Assembly: GCF_036227225.1 (NCBI RefSeq)
Contig: NZ_CP109444.1
Location: 992,001-1,056,000, forward strand
Length of the DNA: 64,000 nucleotides
Direction: 5' to 3'
From: Streptomyces sp. NBC_01478
GTDB lineage: Bacteria; Actinomycetota; Actinomycetes; Streptomycetales; Streptomycetaceae
Positions 1 through 8,328 of the stretch are shown here, piece by piece (positions within the stretch are counted from its first letter, which is position 1; each line of letters begins with the position of its first letter). The position numbers and the translations under genes are program-made. The notes beneath the pieces were generated by a model. It was not told the DNA's origin. It saw nothing but the letters and a program-made list of their open reading frames with translations, and ran no database searches.

Positions 1-782
1 GTGATGCCTCCCGAGGCCCACACCCCGGACATGCCGATGGTCTCGCTGACGTCCTCCGGTCCGGACGGTCCGCCGACCGCGTAGCCGTGCATGTAGGGCT
101 CCGGCATCCGGTAGCCCTGGGGCAGGCTCGTGTCGCGCAGCCCCAGCGGCCGGTACACGTCGTGCCGCAGCAGGTCCTCGTAGCGCGCGCCGGTCGCCGC
201 CTCGGCCATCAGCGCCACGGCGATGTTGTCGGAGTTGGAGTACCGGTACTGCGAGCCCGGCCTGAAGCCCAGCGGTTCACCCGCCACGAAGTCGAGCAGG
301 CGCCGCGAGTCGAAGAGCCGGTGCGGATCGGCCGCGATGAGGCTCCGGAACTGTGGGCTCTGGCTGAAGTCCGGGAGCCCGCTGGTGTGTTGGAGCAGTT
401 GCCGCAGGGTCACCTTCCGCCAGGCGTGGGGCAGCCGGGGCAGCCGGGCGCCGATGGTGTCGTCGAGGGCGAGCCGGTGCTCTCGTACGAGGCTCAGGGC
501 CACCGCCCCGCTGAAGGCCTTGCTGGTGCTGGCGGTCCGGGTGTGGTCGCGCGCTTCGAGCGGGCGGCCGGTGGTGACGTCGGCGGTGCCGGCGCGCAGG
601 ACGCGCTGCCGGTCGCCGTCGCGCAGCACGACGATCACGCCGGGCGGGCCGTCCGGGGCGGCGACCAGTTCGTCGAGGCCGCGCTGGAGGGAGTGGTCGT
701 CGGCCGCGGCGGGCGAGACGGGCACGAGAGCGCCGACACAGGTGGCGACGAGGAGGGAGACGAGGCGGAGCGGGAAGGGCAT
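1..782 (-). CDS. Secreted serine hydrolase (beta-lactamase / D-Ala-D-Ala carboxypeptidase family), C-terminus cut by window edge
   Basis: This is a penicillin-binding-protein-like serine hydrolase. The start is ATG at 782, and the first 27 or so residues form a signal peptide ending in a PAAAD-type cleavage region. The nucleophile motif SxxK is visible as S85-T-S-K88, and the second motif YxN as Y181-S-N183 within the context QYRYSNSDN. The sequence QHTSGLPDF near residue 131 is typical of the class C / carboxypeptidase family. The family hydrolyses or transfers D-alanyl peptides or esters outside the membrane; the substrate here cannot be told. The third motif (HxG or KTG) would lie beyond base 1, so completeness cannot be checked. 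It is divergent from the phosphatase gene that starts at 983. Confidence 0.85.
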   Translation of the reverse strand, partial: MPFPLRLVSLLVATCVGALVPVSPAAADDHSLQRGLDELVAAPDGPPGVIVVLRDGDRQRVLRAGTADVTTGRPLEARDHTRTASTSKAFSGAVALSLVREHRLALDDTIGARLPRLPHAWRKVTLRQLLQHTSGLPDFSQSPQFRSLIAADPHRLFDSRRLLDFVAGEPLGFRPGSQYRYSNSDNIAVALMAEAATGARYEDLLRHDVYRPLGLRDTSLPQGYRMPEPYMHGYAVGGPSGPEDVSETIGMSGVWASGGI

Positions 783-982
783 GGAGTGTCCTGGGGGCAG
801 TGGGGTCGGGACAGCACCAGAATCCGGGGGCTCGTCCGCGTCCGCGCGGGTACGTGCTCCATACGGCCCCGTCGGCTCCCTCTTCTTCACGGTGTTGCCG
901 GGTGGGCCGTGCTGTGCCGTAATCGGATGACCCGTGGTGCGGATCTTGGCGGTGCCGTGCCGCACCGGAAGGAGCGGCTGGG

Positions 983-3022
983 ATGGACGCGTACGGTGCC
1001 GGGGACGACGTCACGGCGACCCCGGGTGGGCTGCTGGACCTGTTGCGGGTCGCGGCCGTGGTCCTGGATGCCGGCGGGTACATCACCCTGTGGAGTCCGG
1101 AGGCGGAGCAGTTGCTCGGCTACTCCCCCGAGGAGGCGCTGACGCAGCGCGCGGACCGGCTGCTGGTGTCGCCCGACGACCGGGTCCGGGCACGTGAGCT
1201 GTTCGCCCAGGTCGGTACGGGCGCCCGCTGGGCGGGGGTCTTCCCGATGCTGCACCGGGACGGCACGGAGCGGCAGGTGGAGTTCCGCACGATGCGGCTG
1301 CGCGACAGCCACGGTCAGGCGCATCTGCTGGGGCTGGCCGCGGACGCGACGACGGTACGGGGCGTGGAGCGGGACCTGGCCACGTCCCACAGCCTGGTGC
1401 GGCAGACACCGGTGGGCATCGCGGTGTTCGACACCGAGCTGCGCTGGGTCGGCGTCAACCCGGCCCTGGAGCGGATCAACGGCGTCCCGGAGGCGGAGCT
1501 CATCGGGCGCCGGGTCGGCGAGGTGCTGCCGGATCTGGACGTGGCGGCCATCGAGTCACGCATGCGGCATGTGCTGATCACCGGCAAGCCGCTGCTCGAC
1601 CAGCAGACCGTGGGCCGGACGCCCGCCGACCTCGTGGACCGGGCGTACTCGGAGTCGTACCACCGCATCGAGGACGCGCAGGGCCGGGTGCTCGGGCTGG
1701 CGATGGCCGTCCTGGACGTGACCGAGCGGGAGCAGGCGGCGGCCGAGGTCGCGCAGGCGCGCCGGCGGCTGTCCGTCGTGGCGGAGGCCGGGGTGCGGAT
1801 CGGGACGACGCTGGACCTCCAGCAGACCGCGCGGGAACTGGCCGACGTCGCGGTCCCGCACGTGGCCGACCTGGCCGCCGTGGACGTACTGGAATCGGTC
1901 GTCACGGACGGCTCCATCACTCCGGTGACCGAGGACGCGCAGGTCGAGTTCCGGGCGCTGGCCGTCGCCGCCGGCTACCTCACCGACGCGATCCACGCCG
2001 CGGACCCGGTGGGCGAACTGGCCACCTACGGCCCCCACCGCATCATCACCCAGTGCGTCCGCGAGGCCGGCCCGATCCTGGTCGCGCGGGTGGACCCGCC
2101 GATGATGCGTCGCATCGCCCGGGACGGACGCGCCGCCCAGACCCTGCGCACGGCGGGCGTCCACTCCTACCTGGCCGTCCCGCTGATGGCCCGCGGCGAG
2201 GTCCTGGGCACGCTGAGCCTCTACCGCACCGTCAACGAGCGCCCCTTCGACGAACAGGACCGCGTCCTCGCCTCGGAACTCGCCGCGCGCGCCGCGATCT
2301 GCATCGACAACGCCCGCCTCTACGGCCGCGAGCGCACCACCGCGCTGACCCTCCAGCGCAGCCTGCTGCCATCGGCACCGGCCCGGCAGGAGGGGCTCGA
2401 CATCGCCGCCCGCTATCTCCCGGCGCTGAGCGAGGTCGGGGGCGACTGGTACGACGTGCTGCCGCTGGGGCCGGGCCGCACGGGTCTGGTCGTCGGCGAC
2501 GTGATGGGCAAGGGTGTCCAAGCCGCCGCCATCATGGGGCAGTTGAGCACCGCGACCCGCGCGCTGGCCCGGCTCGACCTGCCGCCGGCGGAGCTGCTGC
2601 ACCACCTCGACGACCTCACCGGCTCCCTCGGAGACACGATCGCCACGTGCGCGTACGGCGTCGTCGACCTCGGGCGCGGCACCGTCGCGCTGTCCAGCGC
2701 GGGGCATCTGCCGCCCGTCCTGATCCACCCGGACGGCGCCGCGGAACTCCTCGACATTCCCGGCGGAGTCCCGCTCGGCGTCGGCGGGGTGGACTTCGGG
2801 ACCGTCGAAGTCGGCTTCACCACAGGCGCGTTGCTCGCCCTCTACTCCGACGGGCTGGTGGAGAACCGCGGTGAGTCGATCGACGTGGGACTGCACGCGC
2901 TGACAAGGCTGTTGCAGAGTTCCCGGCGCCCGCTGGAGCAGACGAGCGACATGCTCCTCGACGCGCTGCGCCCGGAACCCGACGACGACGTGGCGCTCCT
3001 CCTGGTCCGGGTCACGGGCTGA
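983..3022 (+). CDS. PAS-PAS-GAF-SpoIIE (PP2C) protein phosphatase
   Basis: The 679-residue cytoplasmic regulator has two PAS domains (about residues 12-120 and 130-250), a GAF domain (about 265-450) and a C-terminal SpoIIE/PP2C phosphatase domain (about 465-679). The phosphatase shows the metal-binding motifs GGDWYD and GDVMGKG and ends with DDDVALLLVR. There is no RsbW-like ATPase domain, unlike its relative at 54142. In this family the PAS and GAF domains sense signals, and the PP2C domain dephosphorylates anti-anti-sigma factors of the SpoIIAA/RsbV type; no such partner is encoded nearby. The ATG at 983 is preceded by GGAAGGAG at 967-974, which decides the start. Confidence 0.9.
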   Translation: MDAYGAGDDVTATPGGLLDLLRVAAVVLDAGGYITLWSPEAEQLLGYSPEEALTQRADRLLVSPDDRVRARELFAQVGTGARWAGVFPMLHRDGTERQVEFRTMRLRDSHGQAHLLGLAADATTVRGVERDLATSHSLVRQTPVGIAVFDTELRWVGVNPALERINGVPEAELIGRRVGEVLPDLDVAAIESRMRHVLITGKPLLDQQTVGRTPADLVDRAYSESYHRIEDAQGRVLGLAMAVLDVTEREQAAAEVAQARRRLSVVAEAGVRIGTTLDLQQTARELADVAVPHVADLAAVDVLESVVTDGSITPVTEDAQVEFRALAVAAGYLTDAIHAADPVGELATYGPHRIITQCVREAGPILVARVDPPMMRRIARDGRAAQTLRTAGVHSYLAVPLMARGEVLGTLSLYRTVNERPFDEQDRVLASELAARAAICIDNARLYGRERTTALTLQRSLLPSAPARQEGLDIAARYLPALSEVGGDWYDVLPLGPGRTGLVVGDVMGKGVQAAAIMGQLSTATRALARLDLPPAELLHHLDDLTGSLGDTIATCAYGVVDLGRGTVALSSAGHLPPVLIHPDGAAELLDIPGGVPLGVGGVDFGTVEVGFTTGALLALYSDGLVENRGESIDVGLHALTRLLQSSRRPLEQTSDMLLDALRPEPDDDVALLLVRVTG

Positions 3023-3026
3023 CCGG

Positions 3027-3494
3027 TCAGGCGCCCGTCGTCGAGCCGGGACGGATGATCATCAGCACGGTGACGGTCGCCCACAGCAGGTTGAAGATGC
3101 CGGTGAACACGGCGAGTTGAACGGTCCCGGCCCGCTCCACGGGCCGCCGTGCGCCGAGTTCCTCCAGGAGTTCGTCCTGCCGCGGCAGGACGAACGCGAT
3201 CAGGATGCCGGCCGCCACCGCGGTGAGCGTGATGGAGGCGATGAGCCAGCCGCTGCCCAGGACGCCCATGGCGGAGGCGGTCGCGAAGCCGAAGAGGGGC
3301 ACCGCCAGCCCGACCGCGCCGTAGAGACGGCAGATGCGGTGCAGCAGTCGTACGGTCGTCACCCCCGCGTCGGGGCCGTCCGCGCCCGCGAGAGCGCGGC
3401 GGGCCGCCGGGGGGAACATGCTGGCGGCGACGGTGACGGGGCCGACCGCGACGATGGCGGCCAGGACGTGCAGAGTGAGAAGGATCTTGGTCAC
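3027..3494 (-). CDS. Small integral membrane protein, DUF2269-like
   Basis: This 155-residue protein has four hydrophobic segments (about residues 5-27, 57-77, 80-102 and 125-147), with a histidine in the first helix (LLTLHVLAAI) and a second conserved-looking stretch LHRICRLYGAVG. That arrangement resembles the DUF2269 family of predicted membrane proteins, whose function is unknown. The start is GTG. It converges with the phosphatase gene, with four bases between the stops. The assignment rests on topology and the first-helix histidine only. Confidence 0.7.
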   Translation of the reverse strand: MTKILLTLHVLAAIVAVGPVTVAASMFPPAARRALAGADGPDAGVTTVRLLHRICRLYGAVGLAVPLFGFATASAMGVLGSGWLIASITLTAVAAGILIAFVLPRQDELLEELGARRPVERAGTVQLAVFTGIFNLLWATVTVLMIIRPGSTTGA

Positions 3495-3587
3495 CGGCCC
3501 AGGCTAGGGAGGTCCCGCCCGCGAGCACAGAGGCTGAAATGACAGCTTCCAACGGATTCTCGCCAATGCGTTCCACTGGCCATTTGC

Positions 3588-3603
3588 GACAGAAGGCCCT
3601 GTC
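3588..3603. promoter_or_regulatory. Inverted repeat GACAG-N6-CTGTC upstream of GlxA-type regulator
   Basis: GACAG (3588-3592) and CTGTC (3599-3603) form a perfect 5-bp inverted repeat with a 6-bp spacer, 36 bp before the ATG of the regulator gene. GGCC also flanks it on both sides (3579-3582 region and 3607-3610). The position suits an autoregulatory operator of the AraC/GlxA protein encoded next to it, but this is inference. Confidence 0.4.
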
Positions 3604-3625
3604 ATCGGCCTGGCGGGAATCCGCC

Positions 3626-3638
3626 TATCGTGGTGTTC
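3626..3638 (+). promoter_or_regulatory. Possible leaderless promoter (-10 TATCGT seven bases before ATG)
   Basis: TATCGT at 3626-3631 fits the TAnnnT -10 pattern and sits exactly seven bases before the ATG at 3639, where transcription would begin at the start codon. No Shine-Dalgarno sequence precedes that ATG. Leaderless mRNAs are common in Streptomyces. No convincing -35 element is visible. Confidence 0.35.
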
Positions 3639-4607
3639 ATGCACAACGTCGCGATTCTGGTTCTCGATCATGTGGTGCCGTTCGACATGGCGACACCGAT
3701 GGAGGTGTTCGGCCGTACCCGGCTGCCGGACGGGCGGAACGCCTACCGGGTGCGGGTGTGCGGCGAGACGCCGGACGTGCGGACGGACGGGTTCACGCTG
3801 CGGGTCGACCACGGGCTGGAAGCGCTGGCGGACGCCGACACCGTCATCGTCCCGGGCCGCTCGGAGCAGGCCGCGCCGCCCTCCGCGCGGGTGCTGGCGG
3901 CACTGCGGGAGGCGGCAGCGGCGGGCACCCGGATCGTGTCCATCTGCGTGGGGGCCTTCGTGCTGGCCGAGGCCGGACTGCTGGACGGGCTGCGGGCCAC
4001 CACGCACTGGGTGGCGGCCGACGCCTTGGCCCGCGCCTACCCGCTGGTCGAGGTGCAGCCGGACGTGCTGTACGTCGACAACGGGCAGATCCTCACCTCG
4101 GCCGGGGCCGCCGCCGGTCTTGACCTGTGTCTGCACCTCATTCGGCGGGACTACGGCTCGGCGGTCGCCGCGGACGCGGCCCGGCTGTCGGTCATGCCGC
4201 TCGAACGCGAGGGCGGGCAGGCCCAGTTCATCGTCCACCGGCACCCGCCGATCCCGCAGGGCTCGACCCTCGAACCGCTGCTCCGGTGGATCGAGGACAA
4301 CCTCTCCCACGAGGTCACCCTGGGCGCGCTGGCGACGCGATCGGGCATGAGCGAGCGGACGTTCAGCCGCCGGTTCCGCGAACAGACGGGCAGCACACCG
4401 CTCCAGTGGCTGCTGCGGGCCCGGGTCCGGCGTGCCCAGTACCTGTTGGAGAACAGCGACCACACCATCGAACGCATCGCCCAGCAGGCCGGGTTCGGCT
4501 CCCCCACCGCGTTCCGCGAGCGCTTCCGCCGGGTGGTCGGCACGAGCCCGCAGGCGTACCGCTCGGCGTTCCACGGCAGGACGGTTCCCGAAGCGGCGTT
4601 CTCCTGA
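3639..4607 (+). CDS. GlxA-family AraC/XylS transcriptional regulator (DJ-1/PfpI + HTH)
   Basis: The N-terminal half (about residues 3-165) is a DJ-1/PfpI-like amidotransferase-fold domain with the nucleophile-elbow sequence SICVGAFVLAEAG. The C-terminal half (about 215-310) is an AraC-type double helix-turn-helix, including LATRSGMSERTFSRRF and IAQQAGFGSPTAFRERF. Such proteins regulate small regulons, often adjacent genes, in response to an unidentified ligand. I chose ATG 3639 over the in-frame GTG codons at 3630 and 3633 because of the -10 element spaced for leaderless initiation. An inverted repeat upstream may be its own operator. Confidence 0.9.
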   Translation: MHNVAILVLDHVVPFDMATPMEVFGRTRLPDGRNAYRVRVCGETPDVRTDGFTLRVDHGLEALADADTVIVPGRSEQAAPPSARVLAALREAAAAGTRIVSICVGAFVLAEAGLLDGLRATTHWVAADALARAYPLVEVQPDVLYVDNGQILTSAGAAAGLDLCLHLIRRDYGSAVAADAARLSVMPLEREGGQAQFIVHRHPPIPQGSTLEPLLRWIEDNLSHEVTLGALATRSGMSERTFSRRFREQTGSTPLQWLLRARVRRAQYLLENSDHTIERIAQQAGFGSPTAFRERFRRVVGTSPQAYRSAFHGRTVPEAAFS

Positions 4608-4612
4608 CGGAA

Positions 4613-4855
4613 CTACGCCACGGCGCGGCCGTCCGTGACCGCGCCCGGCCGTGTGCCGCGCGCCGCCGCGAGCAGGGCGTCCGCCTTGACGATGGCTTCC
4701 CGGATACCGGTCGCGCCCGTCATCACGCAGAGGGCGTGGCTGACGTCGTTCAACTCGGCCGCCGCCTGCGGACGGTGCTTCTCCGCCTGGGAGATGCGCA
4801 GTACCGCATACCGGGTGAGCAGTTTCCTGACGGCCTTCGGGTCCGGCACGGGCAC
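4613..4855 (-). CDS. DUF5133 small protein
   Basis: This protein of about 80 residues begins PVPDPKAVRKLL and carries NDVSHALCVMTGATGIREAI, the pattern of the Streptomyces DUF5133 family, whose function is unknown. The GTG at 4855 is preferred because GAGAGGGG lies just upstream and because family members begin with this proline-rich stretch. An upstream in-frame start at 4909 would add an uncharacteristic basic extension. It converges with the GlxA-type regulator, with five bases between stops. Confidence 0.75.
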   Translation of the reverse strand: MPVPDPKAVRKLLTRYAVLRISQAEKHRPQAAAELNDVSHALCVMTGATGIREAIVKADALLAAARGTRPGAVTDGRAVA

Positions 4856-4925
4856 GGAACACCCCTCTCTCTTCCGCTTCGTGTGCCCCGTCGGCGCCGG
4901 ATCACGCACCCGGCACGAGATCCGC

Positions 4926-6695
4926 TCAGGCGACCTGCCCGCTGTGCAGGGCCGTGTACGCCCCGCCCCGGCGCAGAAGTTCGTCGTGCGTGCCGACCTC
5001 CAGGATCTCCCCGTCGCCCATCACCACGATCCGGTCGGCGCTTCGGACGGTGGACAGCCGGTGCGCGACCACGAAGGTCGTACGGCCGCGCAGCAGCCGG
5101 GCGAGGGCCTGCTGGACGAGCGCCTCCGAGCGGGTGTCCAGGGCCGAGGTCGCCTCGTCCAGGACGAGCACCTTGGGGTCGCGGATCAACGCCCGTGCGA
5201 TGGCGAGGCGTTGACGCTGACCGCCGGACAGCCGGGCCCCGCGCTCGCCGACCAGGGTCTCCAGGCCCTGCGGCAACTTGTCCACGAACTCGAGGGCGTT
5301 GGCGTCCCGCAGTGCCGCGCGCACCGAATCCTCGTCGGCGTCGTCCATGCCGTAGGCCACGTTGTCGTGGATCGTGCCGTCGAAGAGGATCGACTCCTGG
5401 GGGACGACCGAGACGAAGCGGCGGTACGTGCGCAGGTCGAGGGTGTTCATGTCCGTGCCGTCGAGCAGGAGTTGGCCGGTGGTGGGGCGGATGAAGCCGA
5501 TGACGAGGTTGAGGACCGTGGACTTGCCCGCGCCGGACGCGCCGACGAGGGCGACGGTCTCGCCGGGTGCGACGGTGAGCGTGAAGTCGCTGACGGCGGG
5601 CCGGAGTTGCTCGTCGTAGGTGTGGCCGACGTTCCGGAAGGTGACGGCTCCGCCGACCTCGGTGACCTTCGCCTTGCCCTCGTTGTCCTCCAACTCGGGC
5701 GCCTGGAGCACCTCTCCGACCGAGCGGACCGATTCCAGGCCCTTGGTGATGACCGGGGCCAGGGTCGTGAGGGTCGTGGTGGAGTTGGTGAGGGTGGTCA
5801 GGAAGGCGCTCAGCATGACGACGTCGCCTGCGGTGACTCCCCAGACGCCGTAGTACGACACCAGGGCCGAGCCGCTGAGGACCATCACGCCGACCACGTT
5901 GAGGACGACCCAGGCCAGTGAGCCGAAGCGGCCGTTGAGGAGGTCGAGGCGGTTTCCGGAGGTGAGCAGGCGGCGCAGGGTGCCGTCCATGCGGCGCAGT
6001 GCCTTGCCCTCCAGGCCGTGGGCGCGGGTGACCGGGATGAGGCGGGTCATCTCCGTCACGCGCGAGGACAGGGTCTCGACCTCGTGGCGGAACTGCTCGT
6101 TGTGGGTGCGAAGGCGCGCCTTGAGCCGGGAGACGAGCAGTGCGGCGACCGGTACGACGACGATGAAGACGGGCACGAACTCCGGTGTGCGGAAGCCGAT
6201 GATGACCAGTCCGCCGGTGAGCACGGTGATCGCGCCGAGGCCGGTCTCGGCGGTCTGCTGGACCATCTGCTCGACCGTCTCCACGTCGCGCACGACCTTG
6301 GCCTGGAGCACGCCGGCGCTGACCCGGGAGTGGTAGCCGATGGAGAGCTGCTGCATGCGGGTGCACAGGGCCGAGCGCAGGTCGGTGCCCATGCGGCGGA
6401 CGCTGCCGTAGAGGAGGCGGACGTAGAGGACGTGCAGGGGATAGTTGATCAGCAGGATGAACAGGATGATGCCGGTGCTGATCCAGAGTCTGCTGACCGG
6501 CTGGTGCTGGACGACCGTGTCGATGATGGACGCGGTGATCAGCGGGAGCAGCCAGATGGGGCTGTGCTTGACCGTGAACACGGCGACGGCCAGGGCCAGT
6601 CGTCGGCGGTCGGCGCGGAACAGGTAGGCGAGGGTGCGGATCGGGTGTTCGTCGCGGTAGCGGTGGTCGAGCGGTTTCTCCGTGGATGACGCCAT
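4926..6695 (-). CDS. ABC exporter, fused permease and ATPase (half-transporter)
   Basis: The 589-residue protein has an N-terminal six-helix exporter domain (about 35-320) followed by a nucleotide-binding domain (about 345-585). Walker A is GASGAGKST, the signature is LSGGQRQ, Walker B is VLVLDEA, and the switch histidine is in VAHRLS. A half-transporter of this type works as a homodimer in the cytoplasmic membrane to export lipids, drugs or peptides; the substrate is not evident. The ATG start has GAAGGA nine bases upstream. Only one half-transporter gene is present, which argues for a homodimer. Confidence 0.93.
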   Translation of the reverse strand: MASSTEKPLDHRYRDEHPIRTLAYLFRADRRRLALAVAVFTVKHSPIWLLPLITASIIDTVVQHQPVSRLWISTGIILFILLINYPLHVLYVRLLYGSVRRMGTDLRSALCTRMQQLSIGYHSRVSAGVLQAKVVRDVETVEQMVQQTAETGLGAITVLTGGLVIIGFRTPEFVPVFIVVVPVAALLVSRLKARLRTHNEQFRHEVETLSSRVTEMTRLIPVTRAHGLEGKALRRMDGTLRRLLTSGNRLDLLNGRFGSLAWVVLNVVGVMVLSGSALVSYYGVWGVTAGDVVMLSAFLTTLTNSTTTLTTLAPVITKGLESVRSVGEVLQAPELEDNEGKAKVTEVGGAVTFRNVGHTYDEQLRPAVSDFTLTVAPGETVALVGASGAGKSTVLNLVIGFIRPTTGQLLLDGTDMNTLDLRTYRRFVSVVPQESILFDGTIHDNVAYGMDDADEDSVRAALRDANALEFVDKLPQGLETLVGERGARLSGGQRQRLAIARALIRDPKVLVLDEATSALDTRSEALVQQALARLLRGRTTFVVAHRLSTVRSADRIVVMGDGEILEVGTHDELLRRGGAYTALHSGQVA

Positions 6696-6724
6696 GGGCA
6701 GTGATCCTTCCCCTGCGACCGGGC

Positions 6725-6755
6725 GGCGGGCAAGCGCTTTCCATCCTTGCCCGCC
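6725..6755 (-). terminator. Hairpin terminator downstream of aldo-keto reductase gene
   Basis: GGCGGGCAAG (6725-6734) pairs perfectly with CTTGCCCGCC (6746-6755) across an 11-base loop. It lies 30 bases past the stop of the leftward aldo-keto reductase gene and 30 bases before the start of the ABC exporter gene. There is no T-run, as in many Streptomyces terminators. Confidence 0.55.
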
Positions 6756-6784
6756 CCGATGGCACCTCAGGCGTCACGGCCTTC

Positions 6785-7642
6785 TCAGACGGCGTCCAGC
6801 TCCGCGATCTCCTCGGCGGAGAGGGTCAGTTCGGGTGCGGCGGCCGAGTCGCGGATCGTCTCGGGGCGGCTGGCACCCGGAATCGGTACGACGACCGGGG
6901 ACTTGGCGAGCATCCAGGCCAGGCACACGCGCTGCGGGCTGACGCCGTGCTTCTCGGCGATCCGGGCGAACGGCGCGTAGGCGGAGCCGAGTTCACCGGC
7001 GCGGGCGATGCCGCCGAGCGGGCTCCAGGGCAGGAACGCGATGCCGAGTTCGTCGCAGAGGTCCAACTCCGGCTCGCTGGAGCGGAAGGCCGGGGAGAAC
7101 TGGTTCTGCACGGAGACCAGTCGGCCGTCGAGGATCTCGTTCGCCAGCCGGATCTGCTCCGGGTCCGCGTTCGAGATGCCGGCCAGGCGGATCTTGCCCT
7201 CGTCGAGCAACTCCCGTACGGCGCCCACCGAGTCCGCGTACGGGACCCTCGGGTCGGGGCGGTGGAACTGGTAGAGCCCGATGGCCTCGACGCCCAGCCG
7301 GCGCAGGGACGCCTCGCAGGCCTTCTTGAGGTACTCGGGGCTGCCGTCCAGGGTCCAACTGCCGTCCCCCGGGCGGAGATGGCCGCCCTTGGTGGCGACC
7401 AGGACGTCCGCGCCCCGGTCGTGGGAGGCGAGGGCCTTGGCGATCAGGGTCTCGTTGTGTCCGACCTCGTCGGCGTGCAGGTGATAGGCGTCCGCGGTGT
7501 CGATCAGCGTCACGCCCGCGTCGAGGGCGGCGTGGATGGTCGCGAGGGAGCGTGCCTCGTCCGGCCGCCCCTCGATCGACATGGGCATTCCGCCCAGGCC
7601 GATCGCACCGACCTCGACGTCACCGATACGGCGGGTCTCCAT
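6785..7642 (-). CDS. Aldo/keto reductase
   Basis: This is a complete 285-residue NADPH-dependent oxidoreductase of the aldo-keto reductase (TIM-barrel) superfamily. The catalytic tetrad is visible as D48, Y53, K85 and H127. The cofactor-binding C-terminal signature PIPGASRPETIRDS follows at about residue 250. The family reduces aldehydes and ketones in the cytoplasm; the physiological substrate is unknown. An AGAGGAG ribosome-binding site lies nine bases before the ATG. It appears to be transcribed alone. Confidence 0.92.
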   Translation of the reverse strand: METRRIGDVEVGAIGLGGMPMSIEGRPDEARSLATIHAALDAGVTLIDTADAYHLHADEVGHNETLIAKALASHDRGADVLVATKGGHLRPGDGSWTLDGSPEYLKKACEASLRRLGVEAIGLYQFHRPDPRVPYADSVGAVRELLDEGKIRLAGISNADPEQIRLANEILDGRLVSVQNQFSPAFRSSEPELDLCDELGIAFLPWSPLGGIARAGELGSAYAPFARIAEKHGVSPQRVCLAWMLAKSPVVVPIPGASRPETIRDSAAAPELTLSAEEIAELDAV

Positions 7643-7762
7643 GGCTCGTGCTCCTCTTCCGGTCTTCCGGCTCGGTCGTCCGACTGTCGCGCCCTCCAGC
7701 CTCTCCGGCCCGGGCCCCCAGGTCCAATAGAAGAAACCGAACGCATCCAGCAGCGGGACTGC

Positions 7763-8257
7763 TCAATGCGCGGCGATCCTGGCGACGAACGCCGTGAGGT
7801 TGGTGACGGTCCGTCGGATCTTCTCCTCCAGGGTGAGTGATTCGGGCAGCCGTGCGCCGACGCCCGCGTCCTTCTTGCCGCGCACGTACAGCGGGCAGGC
7901 GAGGTCGCTGCATATGTAGGCGCCCACGGAGTTGCCCTGCTGTCCCGCCCTGCCGGCCTTCGCGGCGGCCATGAGGGAGACGCCTCCGGTGTGGGTGGTC
8001 AGGCAGAGCGAACACATGCTGCGCCGCGCCTGCCAGGAGGCGGCACCGGTGGCGCGCAGCGCGACCGCCGTGAGGCGGCCGTCCAGCTCGGCGGCCAGAT
8101 AGGCCCGGTCGGGGGCCTGGGGGTCCCGCCAGCCGAGGAAGTCCAGGTCGTCCCAGGGCCGCTCGGCCAGGTCACGGGGGACGGACAGGCGCTTGGCCTC
8201 GCCCTTGGTGCAGTTCACGAAGGCGGTGCGGATCTCCCGCTCGGTCAGAGGTCTCAT
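7763..8257 (-). CDS. FBP-domain (elongation factor G-binding / treble-clef) protein
   Basis: The 164-residue protein begins MRPLTEREIRTAF and contains CSLCLTTH around residue 80 and a second cysteine pair CSDLAC about 35 residues later, followed by RGKK. This four-cysteine arrangement is that of FBP-domain proteins related to FusB/FusC, which bind elongation factor G and in staphylococci give fusidic acid resistance. A resistance role here is not shown. ATG 8257 is chosen over an upstream in-frame start at 8299 because the longer version would run through the operator. It is divergent from a TetR gene and probably controlled by it. Confidence 0.8.
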   Translation of the reverse strand: MRPLTEREIRTAFVNCTKGEAKRLSVPRDLAERPWDDLDFLGWRDPQAPDRAYLAAELDGRLTAVALRATGAASWQARRSMCSLCLTTHTGGVSLMAAAKAGRAGQQGNSVGAYICSDLACPLYVRGKKDAGVGARLPESLTLEEKIRRTVTNLTAFVARIAAH

Positions 8258-8271
8258 GAACGGCACGCTAG

Positions 8272-8294
8272 TTTGCCTAAAACCTTTAGGCAAA
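8272..8294. promoter_or_regulatory. TetR-type operator: perfect 10-bp inverted repeat
   Basis: TTTGCCTAAA (8272-8281) and TTTAGGCAAA (8285-8294) form a perfect inverted repeat with a 3-bp centre, in the gap between the FBP gene (start 8257, leftward) and the TetR gene (start 8329, rightward). It covers a candidate -35 element TTGCCT (8273-8278), which with CATAAT (8297-8302, spacer 18) would be the TetR promoter. Placement and symmetry fit a TetR dimer-pair operator repressing both genes. Confidence 0.75.
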
Positions 8295-8328
8295 TGCATA
8301 ATAGTTATCGTCGAATGGGAGGAAGATC

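Noticed and set aside
3504..4862. Leftward open frame of about 450 codons antisense to the GlxA-type regulator
   Set aside because: Shadow of a well-supported gene; low-complexity translation.
6733..6742. AAGCGCTTT resembling a LacI-type operator
   Set aside because: It lies inside the arm and loop of a terminator hairpin at the end of a gene, and only the 8-bp core is symmetric.
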